NCBI GenBank assembly: GCA_002007465.1
Contig: LNAC01000764.1
Coordinates: 620,001-684,000, forward strand
Origin: Ailurus styani
Lineage: Eukaryota; Chordata; Mammalia; Carnivora; Ailuridae
Direction of reading: 5' to 3'
DNA length: 64,000 nt
Every line of letters begins with the position of its first letter. The stretch's first letter is position 1. The notes under the pieces were generated by a model. The model had not been told where the DNA came from. It searched no databases and saw only the letters and a list, made by a program, of their open reading frames with translations. The translations under genes and the position numbers were made by a program. Positions 12,455-23,985 of this stretch are shown here, piece after piece.

Positions 12455-12600
12455 ATCCTCTCACTTGGACTCTATGATCTGTGTCATGGGGCTAGTTTTG
12501 GCCCATGGGACATTAACAGAGGCAAAAAAAGCAATTGCTGTTTTAAGTCACTAACTTTTGGGGTGATCTGTTAGTAACAGACAACCTAGAACACTTATCA
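12455..12600 (+). repeat. Degraded MaLR-type LTR 3' end (tentative)
   Basis: The segment 'gctgttttaagtcactaact' followed by 'ttttggggtgatctgttagt' and 'aacctagaacac' resembles the 3' end of ancient MLT1-like LTRs. The family name is uncertain and no internal retroviral coding sequence is visible. Confidence 0.4.
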
Positions 12601-12889
12601 CCTTTTCATGATTCCCAAGAATTCTATATAATGGTTAAAGAAGCTACAGTCTTCAATACTTGTAATGAGCCTCTATTTTCTGGAAACTTGAGAATTTGAT
12701 AATTGTTCATAAACTCTAGATTATCCTTGAATATTGGTTAAATAACTGTAGACCAAATACACAATCTCACCTCCTTCTTATGGATGTTCTGAATAAACAG
12801 AGTTGCCTAACAAGGGACTGATATGTAAACAAATTTTATATTTTTTTCATATAATCATTAGATATTTTTATTTAAATATTTATCTCTGG

Positions 12890-13035
12890 TATTTTGTACC
12901 TATTGTCCACTTTTTTGTTGTTTTGCTGATTTTGATTGATTGATTTCTATACACTACTCAGTGCTCACCAAGACAAGTGTAGTCACCACCTGTCACCACA
13001 CATCATAACAATATTATTAACTGTATTCTGATCCA
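12890..13035 (-). repeat. Carnivore L1 fragment (tentative)
   Basis: 'cactactcagtgctcaccaa' and 'gtagtcaccacctgtcacca' with 'caatattattaactgtattc' resemble an antisense stretch common in carnivore L1. No target-site duplication was identified. Confidence 0.45.
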
Positions 13036-13286
13036 CTTTCTTTTTTTACATAAAACCTCACAGCTGTCAATAAAACAAGTTGCTTGCTAGCTTTATTTAT
13101 ATAATTTATATTATTCTGTTAATATACAATATAAATAATTGTACTTTTAATTTGAGCGTTAATTTGAGCATGCCTTTTAATAATACAATCTGAAAACTAA
13201 TGTGGCAAAGATTTCTATTACTTTTTTTTAAAGACTGCTATTATTTACCTCAGTATCTATTTTCCTCTTCCTCTTTATTAAAGTAC

Positions 13287-13341
13287 AATATATATATACA
13301 ATACATATATACATATATATACAATATATACTATATATATA

Positions 13342-13402
<61 letters not shown>

Positions 13403-13417
13403 ATACATACATACATG
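13287..13417. repeat. (TA)n/(TG)n/(CATA)n compound microsatellite
   Basis: Interrupted TA repeats are followed by a short TG run, about 25 pure TA units and a CATA array. The stretch is strongly AT-rich, self-complementary and prone to slippage. Three overlapping tyrosine/isoleucine-repeat ORFs here are artefacts. Confidence 0.95.
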
Positions 13418-14529
13418 GGATGGGATTATACCCAAGTATAGTTCTAGAATTCCAAGCTTCCCTTTTCACAAGGTACAGCCATGCTCACAAGCTTTGACAA
13501 TGAGATCTAAGTAAAGTGATGTCTGGGATTTATAGAAAGACTTCTTATAAAAAATAAGGTAACCTCGTTGGCATCCCACTCTCTTTTTCTAGCCTCCTTT
13601 CTGTTGGGAAGCCTGGTGACCCAGCAGCAGTCTTGGAACACTGAGATGCTTGGGTGACCTTGAGGATGAAAGTCATGTACTAAAAATACAGAAACCCAGG
13701 ACCCTGGTGACAGTCAAGCCACCATTTCAACTTTAGACTTCTTAGGTCTACATTTATTTTAAATGAGGATAAAAATTAATTCCTACTTGTTTAAACCACT
13801 ATTATTATTTTAGTTTTTCTGTTACTTTCAGATAAATTTAGTCCTAACACATACCAATAACCTAAGCATTGCTATATATGAACAGAAAAAAAGGATTTGG
13901 TTATAGTCTCAAGTTAAAATATTTTTAAAGGAAAAAAAATGCCTGACGAAGATCAATAACATGTTTGTGGCTAGAAAATCAATACACACAATCTTGAATC
14001 CAGCAAGAATGCATGCCTTTTTGCTAAAATATGTTTTGCATATGCAAAGATAAACTACAATAACAACCAAAAAAACATGGAAAAGTGCAGGATAACCATC
14101 CATTACTGTTGAATTTCTTCAGTGGTTTGGCTGTGCCACTTAAGTACACTTTGGGAAGATCCAGCTAAAGAAAACTAAAGTTCAAACGCCATGAGATAAT
14201 TTGAGATAAGAGTGAGATAATTTGCTTAACTATAACAAAGTGACAGCAGAATGTTTGAAATTGTTGAAATACAGAGATCCTATATACTAAAGTCTAACCT
14301 AGAATTAATTCATAACTCCCCTTCTGACATGGATGGCAGATGAACATAACAATGGGAGCATGTGCACTCATGGGCATATGGTAATAAACACCAAAAGCTC
14401 TATCAAACCACATTTTTATTTTTCACAGGAAAATTGCAATGAGGATCTTAAATCTTTTCAGTGATTGAAAAGAGCTTATTCCATACTGAAATCTCAAATT
14501 CTCTGGCAGACTGAAACAGAATTTCACAA
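13418..14529. other. Unique noncoding DNA
   Basis: No recognisable gene or repeat family. One 64-codon minus-strand ORF (13909-14103) has no signature. Confidence 0.5.
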
Positions 14530-14540
14530 TGAAAGATTAT

Positions 14541-14736
14541 TATTTTTTAAAAGATCTTATTTATTTATTTGTCAGAGAGAGAGAGAGCACAAGCAGGCAA
14601 AGTGGCAGGCAGAGGCAGAGGGAGAAGCAGGCTCCCCACCGAGCAAGGAGCCTGATGCAGGACTTGATCCCAGGACCCTGGGATCATAACTTGAGCCGAA
14701 GGCAGCTGCTCAACCAACTGAGCCACTCAGGCGTCC
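14541..14736 (-). mobile_element. can-SINE, older subtype
   Basis: The head, A-box-like and B-box-like parts are recognisable on the minus strand, but the body ('agcaggcaaagtggcaggca') differs from the young copies and the head carries substitutions ('cactcaggcgtcc'). The target-site duplication is tgaaagattat, 11 bp, at 14530-14540 and 14737-14747. Confidence 0.93.
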
Positions 14737-15157
14737 TGAAAGATTATATTTTTAACAAAATATCTTAATGCCTCAATTAAATGAAAACTTTGCCTAGGAA
14801 AAGGCCAAAGTCTAATCGTTTTCCCAATAATCATTGAAAATACCAGCTGAGAAGAGATTTTGACTTCTCCAGACACTATAATGCCTAGCCAGAGCTCCTA
14901 ATAGCATTTTAAGCCAGCTAGTGGATTGCCCAAACTGTACCTGGAAGAAAGAGTAAGGGTATATTGTGAAAGACAGAATTTACCATAAGGTAGAACATTA
15001 TGTAACTTATATCTACCCTGTTAAATAGACTCAAATACCATAAAATTCATTTTAAAATAATGTGATTTAAATATCTCTCATACATAAAATTGCTTTATTT
15101 TTTGATGAGTAAACGTTCCCAGTCCTTCTACTATGTGTTTTTGAGAGATATTTTCTT

Positions 15158-15350
15158 TTTTTTTATAAGATTTTATTTATTTATTTGACAGAGAGAGAGA
15201 GAGTGTAAGCAGGGAAAGCAACAGAGGGAGAGGGAGAAACACGTTCCTCTCTGAGCAGGGAGCCCAATGTGGGGCTCGATTCCAGGACCCTAGGATCATG
15301 ACCTGAGCCAAAGGCAGATGCCCAACCTACTCAGCCACCCAGGCGCCCCA
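15158..15350 (-). mobile_element. can-SINE, older subtype
   Basis: A full-length minus-strand copy with 'aagattttatttatttattt' tail side and 'cagccacccaggcgcccc' head. The body is of the 'gcagggaaagcaacagaggg' type. The target-site duplication is agagatattttctt, 14 bp, at 15144-15157 and 15351-15364. Confidence 0.94.
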
Positions 15351-15364
15351 AGAGATATTTTCTT

Positions 15365-16154
15365 AAAACTGTAAGGCAAGCTTCTGAGCAGATGATCTTT
15401 TTGAAACTGTTATCTATTTTAATTGGAAAGATATCTTAAGGGTTTTTAATAACTGGAATGGTTCTCACCATTTTTCACCAAAGCTTTAAATTTATGTATC
15501 ATTCTTAAATAAAATCATCCAAGGATAAGTAATATCACATTCCTAGCCAATGTCTGTCAATATTTAGAGGAATAAGGACTCTTGTTTTATATAAGAGGGT
15601 AGAAAATAGGATTCTAAAAGCACCATAGTACTCATACCTACAGCATGTGTTTTGATGTGCCATCTTGTTCAAAAATGTGAGATGCCAAATACCTGCTTTT
15701 TGTATTGCTTAATAAACATATGAATCCTAAAATGAATATTAAACATCTATTTGAAAACATAAAATAAAGCAAGTACATTTCTAGTAAAAAGCCAAGTCTG
15801 GCACATAGAAGAGGAGATCATTCTTACTAGGCAGAGTCCTTGCCAATGTAAGTGTCCACGGGTAGGTCTTCCCTCCTGTGTGTGCCCGGGTGAGCTGGGA
15901 AGTGCCAAAGGGTCTCTCAGACAAACTGATTCACCTACATGGTAGCGTACAGCGATCTAGAGTGTCCTCCTTAAACGTCTATATGGGCAACCTGAGCATA
16001 AAATAAAATTGTCTGAATCTCCCTGGACCACTCAGCAAGTCCCTTATTCTGCCAGCTCAGATCCATACCCTGAGATACTAGCCAAACTTAGTGAATACAA
16101 AAGAGAAAGAAGGAATAGGGAGAGTTACCTTAGGGAAGTGTGTTGTCACATGGG
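15365..16154. other. Unique noncoding DNA
   Basis: No gene or repeat recognised. A 94-codon ORF beginning at 16009 runs into the MER5A-like relic and has no domain signature. Confidence 0.5.
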
Positions 16155-16159
16155 AATAC

Positions 16160-16325
16160 TGGCTGTTAACCTTGGTGACACATTAGAACCACCTGGGACC
16201 TTTAAAAAAAAATCCAGATGCCCAGGCTGTGACCAAGACCAATTAAATCAGGATTTGGGAGAGATGGAATTCAAACATCAGGACCGTTTTTGAAAGCTCC
16301 CCAGGTGATTCTAATCACTCTGTCT
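16160..16325 (+). repeat. MER5A-like nonautonomous hAT relic
   Basis: Contains 'cattagaaccacctgggacc', 'atccagatgcccaggctg', 'accaattaaatcagg' and 'gctccccaggtgattctaat' in the MER5A order. This is an ancient mammalian DNA-transposon derivative with no coding capacity. Confidence 0.75.
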
Positions 16326-16965
16326 GACCAAGCTCTCTCTCAGCTATTGGCATTTAGGAAGGTCATCAAGAGAATAAGGAAAAGGAAACATGTAATTTCC
16401 CCTAGTGAAATTGTGTGATTGTGGGTATACAATCTAATTCCTGACTGCCAGATTAAGATATTAGCCCAATTATGCTCATTTTATTACATTGAAAAGATGG
16501 AGCCATCATTTTATTTTAATTTGTTCAACTGCTAAAAAAATAATGTATTCCAGTGTCAATATGCTGAACCTAATACATTTCCTATGAAAGGCATCTATTT
16601 ATGACTTTTAGCAAGACTGGAAAAGTGCCAATGCACGTTTTCCAATAGATGTAGGAGGCTTAGCAGGTAGTAAGCTGAGCTGGCATATAGGACCTTGTGT
16701 TAATGAAAACCCAGAACCCTGGTTTCCTAACTATTCATGATTGGGAAATTAGAGTTTATGGTTCCGGAAGCTTTTCACATACCTCACATCGTCTGAGCAT
16801 AATGAAAAACTGACACCCAAGCATCATGTGAACACTGTGCAAATGCTATACAGAAGAGAAAGGCACAGCAGCTTAGCCTACTGGAGAACAAAAACACAGC
16901 AACACAAAATGAAGAAGTAAAATCCCTATGAATCAATTCACTCAGGCCTAATACCCTAAATCCTC
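16326..16965. other. Unique noncoding DNA
   Basis: No gene, RNA or repeat family recognised. Confidence 0.5.
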
Positions 16966-16970
16966 AACAT

Positions 16971-16971
16971 A

Positions 16972-17010
<39 letters not shown>
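16971..17010. repeat. (CA)n microsatellite
   Basis: About 20 CA units with one interruption near the left end. Confidence 0.95.
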
Positions 17011-17019
<9 letters not shown>

Positions 17020-17559
17020 ACAGTACACCCGAGGGTAATCCATGTAACAAGCTAGTTAATGATAATACAAGATTAAAGTAAACACAAAAAAATCACTATG
17101 CCTGGATTCATATTACTTGGATGAGACATTAACTTGAGATACTCTAGAAAAGCTCACTTAATTACACTGGTGATGAAATTATCTTTTCATTGACTTAGCA
17201 GTTATGATTTGGCCCCAACTTTCTTGACCTTGTAAGTAAATTGAACCACATGTTCACTTGAAGATATCATAGTATCTGTATCTTTTTTTTTATAAGAAAA
17301 TCCCCCTTTCAATTATAGAAGCAAAGAAAAATAAAATAGAATAACAGTTAGCCCTAATCTTCCCACCTTCAAATACACAAACAGTTGCATTTGCCTCTGT
17401 CTCCTTTTAGAATTAGAGGGTGGGGCTCCTCCAGTTTTTGACCAAGACCGAAATAAGTTTTCATCTAGACAACCTTCCTAAAGGTCTTCAGAAGCTGTTC
17501 ACTAACACTCACCCCTCTGCCCAAATCAGAAACCAAGGATTTTAATTTCCTGATGGGCT

Positions 17560-17735
17560 AGTTTTATAATTTTAGACAAGTTAATTAACTTCTCTGAACT
17601 TTAGTTTAATTAATATATAATGAAGTTGGTAATCTGCCTTGTAGAAAGTTGTCAAACTTTTAGATAATAAGGTATGTCTGGTGACATGTAACAGGCATTC
17701 CATGAAGTAGTAGCCATGGTAATGACTGTCAGGTG
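17560..17735 (+). repeat. MIR SINE relic
   Basis: 'gacaagttaattaacttctc' and 'tgaactttagttt' match the MIR core, followed by an 'aacaggcattccatga' end region. The element is diverged. Confidence 0.6.
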
Positions 17736-17950
17736 TACAGCCACCTCTATCATCTCCCTGAAGAAATCAAAGCAAGAGAAATGAAAAAAACTCTCTAAAT
17801 ATCAATACTGTTTTAGCTAATCACATATTTCCATCCACCTTACAATAGTTGGACTGGAATAACAACATATTGCTGCTCCTCCTTTCCTATACACATGTGC
17901 CTTCAGCAGGGATACACAGAGACCAGTGAGCTAAGTCAGGGCCATGCAAA

Positions 17951-18177
17951 GATGGAAAAGAAGAAGAAGAAGGAGGAGAGGAGAAGGGGAGGTAGGGGAG
18001 GGTGAAGGGGAAAGGTGAAGAAAAGAAGGGGAACAGGAGAATAAAGGAAGAAGGAGGAGGAGGAAAAAGAGGGGAAGAAGGAGGAGGAGAAGGAGGAGAA
18101 GAAGAAGGAGGAGAAGGAGGAGGAAGAGGAAGAGGGGAAAAAGAAGAAGAAAAAGAGGAAGAAAAAGAGGGATAAAA
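17951..18177. repeat. GA-rich homopurine tract
   Basis: GAA/GGA-type imperfect repeat. Positions 18043-18172 (130 bases) contain no pyrimidine on the plus strand. The minus strand reads as poly-Leu, poly-Ser and poly-Phe ORFs, which are artefacts. Long homopurine-homopyrimidine tracts can adopt triplex (H-DNA) structure and can stall polymerases. Confidence 0.95.
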
Positions 18178-18179
18178 AG

Positions 18180-18755
18180 TCCAAAGCCACTCTGGAAGGC
18201 ACTAGGATTCTGTACTTTCCCATACATGGAGTAAGTGATTCAAAATTCTGTGCCCTCTTAGAACTTTCCATGGCTCATCCCCCCACTCACTCTTTAACCT
18301 GACTGTGAATGTCTCAATGGTGACTATGTGTCATATCCTTCCCTGGTGACTGCCTTTATGCATAGAACAGCAGCCCCTAGCAAGAGAAATCAATGAATAT
18401 GCATAACCTAACAAATTAATGAATACACAATTGAGAAATGTTTCCTCTATTTTTCTACAGATGGAGGTACAATAACATTAAGCAGACACAAGCACACGGA
18501 GAATATGGCAGATACTTCGGTGGCCTTCCTAGCACTCCCAGCTATCTCGGCTTCAGTGTTTTCCAGTTGACTCCCAACAGCCTTTATCCTCTTGGCCTTG
18601 GGGCTTCCTCTGAAGTTTCAAAGACTACTTTGCCTGTTTGTGTGGCAGGCCAGACCAGTCAGGAAAACCCTATCTTCTAATCTTGTGTCATTCAGCTGAC
18701 ACCTGATGAGGGTTAGTGTGTGATCACTCCACCTCCATTGTCCTTTGGGTAAGAT
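18180..18755. other. Unique noncoding DNA
   Basis: An 80-codon ORF at 18438-18680 has no recognisable family. No repeat identified. Confidence 0.45.
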
Positions 18756-18761
18756 AGCTCT

Positions 18762-18842
18762 GAGGGGCACTTGGGTAAGCATCTGACTTTTGATCTCAGC
18801 TCAAGTCTAGATCTCAGGATCATGAGTTCAAGCCCCAGATAA
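18762..18842 (+). mobile_element. Old can-SINE fragment (head only)
   Basis: 'ggggcacttgggtaagcatc' followed by 'tgacttttgatctcagctca' and 'atcatgagttcaagcccca' matches the tRNA-like head of older can-SINEs. A short internal deletion removes the 'ggctcagttggt' part, and the CT tract and A tail are missing. Confidence 0.75.
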
Positions 18843-18844
18843 CT

Positions 18845-19515
18845 GACACATTTTAAATCATTCCAAGAATTCTCCTGAATGCTTCCCCTTTCTTGTCTCA
18901 TTTCCCACTCTTCTAGTAACTTATGAGCTGTCCAAATAGTCTACTCCTTGACATAGGATCTTGTTCTTAGGGAAACCCCAATTAAGACAAAAAACATACA
19001 TGAAGAATACAGAATTTAAAATGTAATCTAGCTTAGATAGTCCAAAGAAGTCTGTAAGATATTATGCCAGGTTGCCAAAATGTACAGTTGTAAATAAAAT
19101 TTTCATTAATTTCCATGTATTATAGTTTGCTAAATTGTATGCTCTGATATGAATAAAACAACTTAGTGTACACATCCCTTCCATGCAGTTTTCAACATTA
19201 GACATGTATGAGCCACAGGAGCAATGAGGTTTGTGGAAATAAACCAGTGAATAGGTCATGGGCAATATGTTCTTAGTGAGAGAACTGGCTTCCTGCCACA
19301 AAAATGTTTCTTCAAGCATGATTTCAAATGCAGTATCACTCAAAAAAAGAGTGCAGTTTCAAAATAAATTGCTCTGATAGTTCTATTTGCATAGCAACAA
19401 GTATATCAGTTAAGAATCCTAACATTAATTAGCACTCCCATATCAAGCCTTCAAAACAAGAGGATGAAGGGAAAAAGAAACTATAAATCAGCAATTTAAA
19501 ATTAAAAGATTTATG
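18845..19515. other. Unique noncoding DNA
   Basis: A 93-codon minus-strand ORF (19062-19343) has no domain signature. Nothing else is recognised. Confidence 0.45.
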
Positions 19516-19534
19516 AACAGCCAAGTTGTCTTTG

Positions 19535-19761
19535 TTTTTTTTTTGTTTTTTTTGTTTTTTTTAAGATTTTATTTATTTATTTCACAGAGGGAGAGAGATC
19601 ACAAGGAGGCAGAGAGGCAGGCAGAGAGAGAGGGGGAAGCAGGCTCCCTGCCGAGCAGAGAGCCCGATGCGGGCCTCGATCCCAGGCCTCGATCCCAGGA
19701 CGCTGAGATCATGACCTGAGCCGAAAGCAGAGGCTTTAACCCACTGAGCCACCCAGGCGCC
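19535..19761 (-). mobile_element. Full-length can-SINE with internal 13-bp duplication
   Basis: A young-type minus-strand SINE with target-site duplication cagccaagttgtctttg, 17 bp, at 19518-19534 and 19762-19778. The B-box-side segment gcctcgatcccag occurs twice in tandem (19673-19685 and 19686-19698), unlike the other copies. The left T run is interrupted by G. Confidence 0.95.
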
Positions 19762-19779
19762 CAGCCAAGTTGTCTTTGA

Positions 19780-21140
19780 ATGACATTCTAGAAAATATAT
19801 TACTCAGGGGTAATCATTCAGTTACACATATTTTTATAGATTGTTAGTATATATGCTTTAAATGTTTAAGAAAATGTTATTTAGGTGAGTAGTTTTCTTT
19901 TTATCCCATATAACTAGTGCTGTATATTTCACTTTGCCTACTGCAATTATTTATTTTTTATCATTTACACAATTCAAATGCAATTGTGTTTCATCAGAAG
20001 ATATAATGGAATGACAGTTTTAAGGCCAGCACTTCATATAATATAATTTAGTTCCATTACCCAATTTGTCCAACTATTTTGCCTGAACACAGTCAATAAT
20101 GAAAAGCACTTCAATCCCTCTCCTTGTTGAATCACATCATAATTTTCCATTCCTAACACTACTGTTAGGTAAAAAAGAAAAATATTTAGATGCATCTTTA
20201 AAAATAAAGTTTATACATGTGTCTTATAAGTGAATATAAAAGAAAAATATAAAAGAGACTCCATTATAGGAGAAATGGCTTTTTTAAAATGTGATATATT
20301 TTCACAGATTAAAAAAACAGAGTTACAAACAATTTGTGCAATACTGAGAAATACGTAAGCTTTGAAAAACTTTTGAAGGTCTTCAATAATGTAACTTCTT
20401 TAGTGCTTTGTACCTTCATGGATCTGGACCCTTGCCTCACACTGGTTATCCTACTCTAATTTGTTCCTAAAATTTTAAGAGCTATTGACATCTTAAGCAA
20501 CATATAAACTGTTGTAAAACAACAGGAGAAATGCAGATGTTTGGAAAATAGAGAAAATAAAGGGAGACCGGGCCTGTGGGTTTTCTGTGTTCCATATCTG
20601 GGAAATTTACCCAGCAGACATTCCCTCTTTCTTCTACATCTTAAATCCCTCACCTACTCATTTTCCCCCCTTTGACCTTCCTTCTATCTTATTCCCCCAC
20701 AAACCTACCATCTTATCTGCCTGTACATTCATTGACAAATTTCTGGAAGGAATAGTAAACCTAGACTCAGTTTATTGCTCCTTCCATTTTCTACACATCT
20801 CCCTTTAATGTAAGTTCTAAACTCTTATCACTTAACACCTTTTATCTACAAGGGACAGAAGATGAACTCAAATGATAGGGTTATAAAAGATAATACACTG
20901 GTTGATGCAACAAAGAAGTGGATCTATAGGTCTGGCTTTAGGCACTGTCAGATTAAGACCCTCAGTGTCACCAAAAACTCTATCAGTGTCTATTTCTTGG
21001 CCCCGCTTTCTTCATTCAGTTAATCACATGAACTGAGAGTGGATGGAAGGTTGGTTCCCCAAAGAAAAGTTGGGATAGTTACCAAGAAAAAAAAAAAAGT
21101 AGGGTCAAACACTCAGTAATTTATCAATATTGGTTTTTAT
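19780..21140. other. Unique noncoding DNA
   Basis: Opposed 65- and 73-codon ORFs near 20456-20808 have no signature. No repeat family recognised. Confidence 0.45.
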
Positions 21141-21152
21141 TTTGTTTTGTTG

Positions 21153-21369
21153 TTTTTTTTTTTAAAGATTCATTTATTTCTTTTAGAGAGAGAGGGAGAG
21201 GGATAGTTGGGGTGGGGGGAAGAGAAGAGGGAGTGGAAGAGAGTCTCAAGCAGACTCCATGCCAAGTGTGCAGCCTGACACAGAACTCCATCTCACAACC
21301 CGGAGATCAAGACATGAGCTGAAACCAAGAGTCAGATGCTTAACCAACTGTGCCACCCAGGTGCCCCAA
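21153..21369 (-). mobile_element. Old can-SINE
   Basis: A minus-strand copy with the head 'tgccacccaggtgcccc' and a diverged body ('gatagttggggtggggggaa', 'cacaacccggagatcaagac'). A plausible 9-bp target-site duplication, gttttgttg, lies at 21144-21152 and 21370-21378. The divergence puts it among the oldest SINEs in the window. Confidence 0.85.
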
Positions 21370-21732
21370 GTTTTGTTGATTTTTTTGTTTCTTTTTCAGA
21401 AGTCACCAACCCTTGGGCAACTCTAATGGCTGCCCCTCTGCCTCTTTCCCTTTCTCTTCATACTCAACATTGGATAACGAAACCTCCACTGACATCCACA
21501 ATACAATTCAGTTCTGGAATCCCCCCTTATTCCTTTGGCTGATCATTTTAGGTTCTTTGGAGGTCTCCGTTTGACCAAGTTCTTAAATACAGACCTTCCT
21601 CTCAGTTCACTTCTTAGCTTTTTTTCCTTTCTTTAACTCTTGCAGAGCAAAGTTGCTTCCACATAGGTTTTTACTATCATCTCTATGCATAAGATTCTCA
21701 AGTGTGTATGTCAAGCTGCAATTCTCCTGTTA

Positions 21733-22105
21733 TGGACTGAGTGGTATTCTTTCCAAAATTCATCTACTAAAGCTCTAACTCCTAATGGGATGGTATTTGG
21801 AAATGAGGCCTTTGGCAGATAATTAGGTTTAGATGAGATCAATAGGATGGGGTTCTTATGAGAGCATTATTGTACTTTTAAGAAGAGACACCAAAGAGCT
21901 GGCTTCCTCTCTTTCTCTCTCTACCATGTGAGAATACAAAGAGAAGGCAGACATCTGAAAACCTTTACTAGAGAACTAAATGGGCTGGCTCCTTGATCTT
22001 GGATTTGCCAGCCTCCATGAGTGTGAAAGAGAAATTCCCGATGTTTAAGCCAGTCAGTCTATGGCATTTCATTATAGCAGCCTGGGTGGACAAGGACTCC
22101 TCCCT
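21733..22105 (+). mobile_element. MLT1-like LTR (MaLR), solo, degraded
   Basis: Follows the MLT1 LTR order: 'aaattcatctactaaagctc', 'ctaatgggatggtatttgg', 'aggcctttggcagataatta', 'taagaagagacaccaaagag', 'taccatgtgagaatacaaag', 'ccttgatcttggatttgcca', and 'agtcagtctatggcatttca'. It is noncoding and no internal element sequence is seen. This is an ancient endogenous LTR relic common to placental mammals. Confidence 0.75.
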
Positions 22106-22189
22106 ACTCCAAATCCTCACATCCAGTTGCCTGTTGAACATCTTCTACACAATTGTCTTACTATTGCTGCAAATTCAATGGGACCAGAG

Positions 22190-22399
22190 TAGTGGTCACC
22201 TCTCTCAACAAACTATGATCTACAGACCAAATCTGGCCAGAGGCTATTTTTGGAAAATAAAGTTTATTAAAAACCCAACCATGACCATTCTTTTATGTAG
22301 AGTTTATGGTGGCTTTAACAATACAAAGGCAGAGCTGAATAGCTGCAACAAAGACCCCATGACCTGCAAAGCTTAACATAGTTATTATCTGGCCCTTTA
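22190..22399 (+). mobile_element. hAT-type nonautonomous DNA transposon relic
   Basis: 'aaactatgatctacagacca', 'aatctggccagaggctattt', 'aataaagtttattaaaaacc', 'gcagagctgaatagctgcaa' and 'ttattatctggcccttta' match a widespread mammalian MER-type hAT element. I recognise the consensus but not the exact family name. The terminal inverted repeats are degraded. Confidence 0.7.
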
Positions 22400-22470
22400 T
22401 TGGGGTTTGTTGTTGTTTTTGTTTTATTTGTTTTTCCTGAGCTTTGCCTAGAATAATGATTGTTATTTTT

Positions 22471-22625
22471 AGCTATACATTAGAATCTCATGAGGAGCTT
22501 TTAATAATCTCATGCCCTAAGCAGCTAAACTACAATCCCTGGAAATTCAACCCAGGTATCAGTATTTTTAAAGGCTCCTCAGGTAATCCCAGTCTATAGC
22601 AAAAGATGGAGAAGTCACTGCTATA
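22471..22625 (+). repeat. MER5A-like nonautonomous hAT relic
   Basis: 'acattagaatctcatgagga', 'tcagtatttttaaaggctcc' and 'tcaggtaatcccagt' follow the MER5A order. Old and diverged, it lies just downstream of another hAT-type relic. Confidence 0.65.
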
Positions 22626-22629
22626 GAAC

Positions 22630-23080
22630 CAATTTCGCTCTGGAATTCCCAATCTGAAGTATTAGTGTCACCATTCTCCAAAGGCAAAGTTAGCACTGGT
22701 GTCTTTTTTCCCCACCTACTCTAATAGCTCATTCCATACACTGTTATGTTCTACCATGTTTAGATAAGAAAGTTTTCTTGATTTAGTCATTCCTTTTGTA
22801 CTCTGGCCTTCACTGAGTTTTACTTAGCAATTTCAATAACCTCTTCATGAGTTTTGTTTTGTTTTGTTTTTTGTTTTGATTAATCCTAATGACAGTCCCC
22901 AAAATTTTACTACTAAAATAAAGGTCTAATGATGCCACTCCCATATCAAAATAGGCCTTGACCTTGGACACCTTACTAAACTGTGTTATGAATTGTATTG
23001 ATTTTATTTTTATAAATAGATAAGTAGATAATGATCTGAAAATAGTGGTTTGTCTTTATGTGTTTGTGGGTACGTTTGTG
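22630..23080. other. Unique noncoding DNA with (GTTTT)n
   Basis: No gene recognised. A short GTTTT repeat lies at 22852-22880. Confidence 0.5.
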
Positions 23081-23082
23081 TG

Positions 23083-23140
23083 TAAGATATATGTTATATA
23101 TATATGTTATATGTGTTATATATATATCATATACACATAT
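23083..23140. repeat. Interrupted (TA)n repeat
   Basis: TA-rich units broken by GTTA and CATA words. Confidence 0.8.
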
Positions 23141-23144
23141 GACA

Positions 23145-23834
23145 TATGCATTGGCTAAAATATGTTATACTTAGTATAATGCTGAATAATAGTAAAGTAG
23201 CAGGCATTCTGGTCTTGTCCCTATCTCATGGCAACACTTTTTCATAATTTTCCAGTGCTATTATAGATGTATCCTTTTTTTTTTCTTTGTGTCTTTTTAA
23301 TGGAATTTTAGTTGAGTTGTGCATTTTGCCACTTTGGTCTACTCCCATTTTCCTTTAAGATGATATCTGATGGATAAATCAGATCCAAGGTTTTCTATCA
23401 CTTCTTACTAACACCTCAAATTTATCTGCCTCCTTTGAAAGTTACCAGTGATAGAAGAACAAGCAAACGAACATGAAATCTCAAGTGCCCCACTTAAAAC
23501 AGAGACACTAAAAGAGAAAACTATGAATACATATCATTTGAAACATGCAGACTCCAGGTTTGAATCATAATGAGAATTACATAATTAATCCTGAAACTTT
23601 TTCCTGAAAAAAAAAGATACACAGGGCATAAATCATTTGTTGCAGTGGAATCAATAGGTTACCTAGTAACAAAACTCTGAAACAGTAAACAGTAAACAAT
23701 CTCTTGCTTGCACAATAGCTAAGTGGACCCAATATATGTATAATCTCAAATTAAATCTATCTAATTAATATGAACTTTATCAGATCTGGGTAAAAATTTG
23801 CCTTCTGCTGCTCATTATACATGTAACCCTGGAA
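23145..23834. other. Unique noncoding DNA
   Basis: Nothing recognised in this stretch. Confidence 0.45.
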
Positions 23835-23837
23835 AGA

Positions 23838-23985
23838 CAGTTAATTTCTTTTGAGCCTGGGTGTCCTCATCCATAAAACAGGATCAATCAGTAATATCTG
23901 CCCAATTCAATCCCTTATGATATTAAGAGGATCAAATAATATGGTGAATTTGGACACATTCTGTGTATTGTAAAAGTTATGATGC
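23838..23985 (+). repeat. MIR SINE relic
   Basis: 'agcctgggtgtcctcatcca' plus 'taaaacagg', then 'aagaggatcaaataatatgg' and a degraded 3' end, in MIR order. Confidence 0.6.

Noticed and set aside
13200..13514. ORF of 104 codons rich in Ile and Tyr, and two opposed ORFs
   Set aside because: Products of the TA/CATA microsatellite.
17931..18271. Minus-strand ORFs of 98 and 111 codons rich in Leu, Ser and Phe
   Set aside because: They are translations of the GA-rich homopurine tract, in two frames at once, with no other protein feature.
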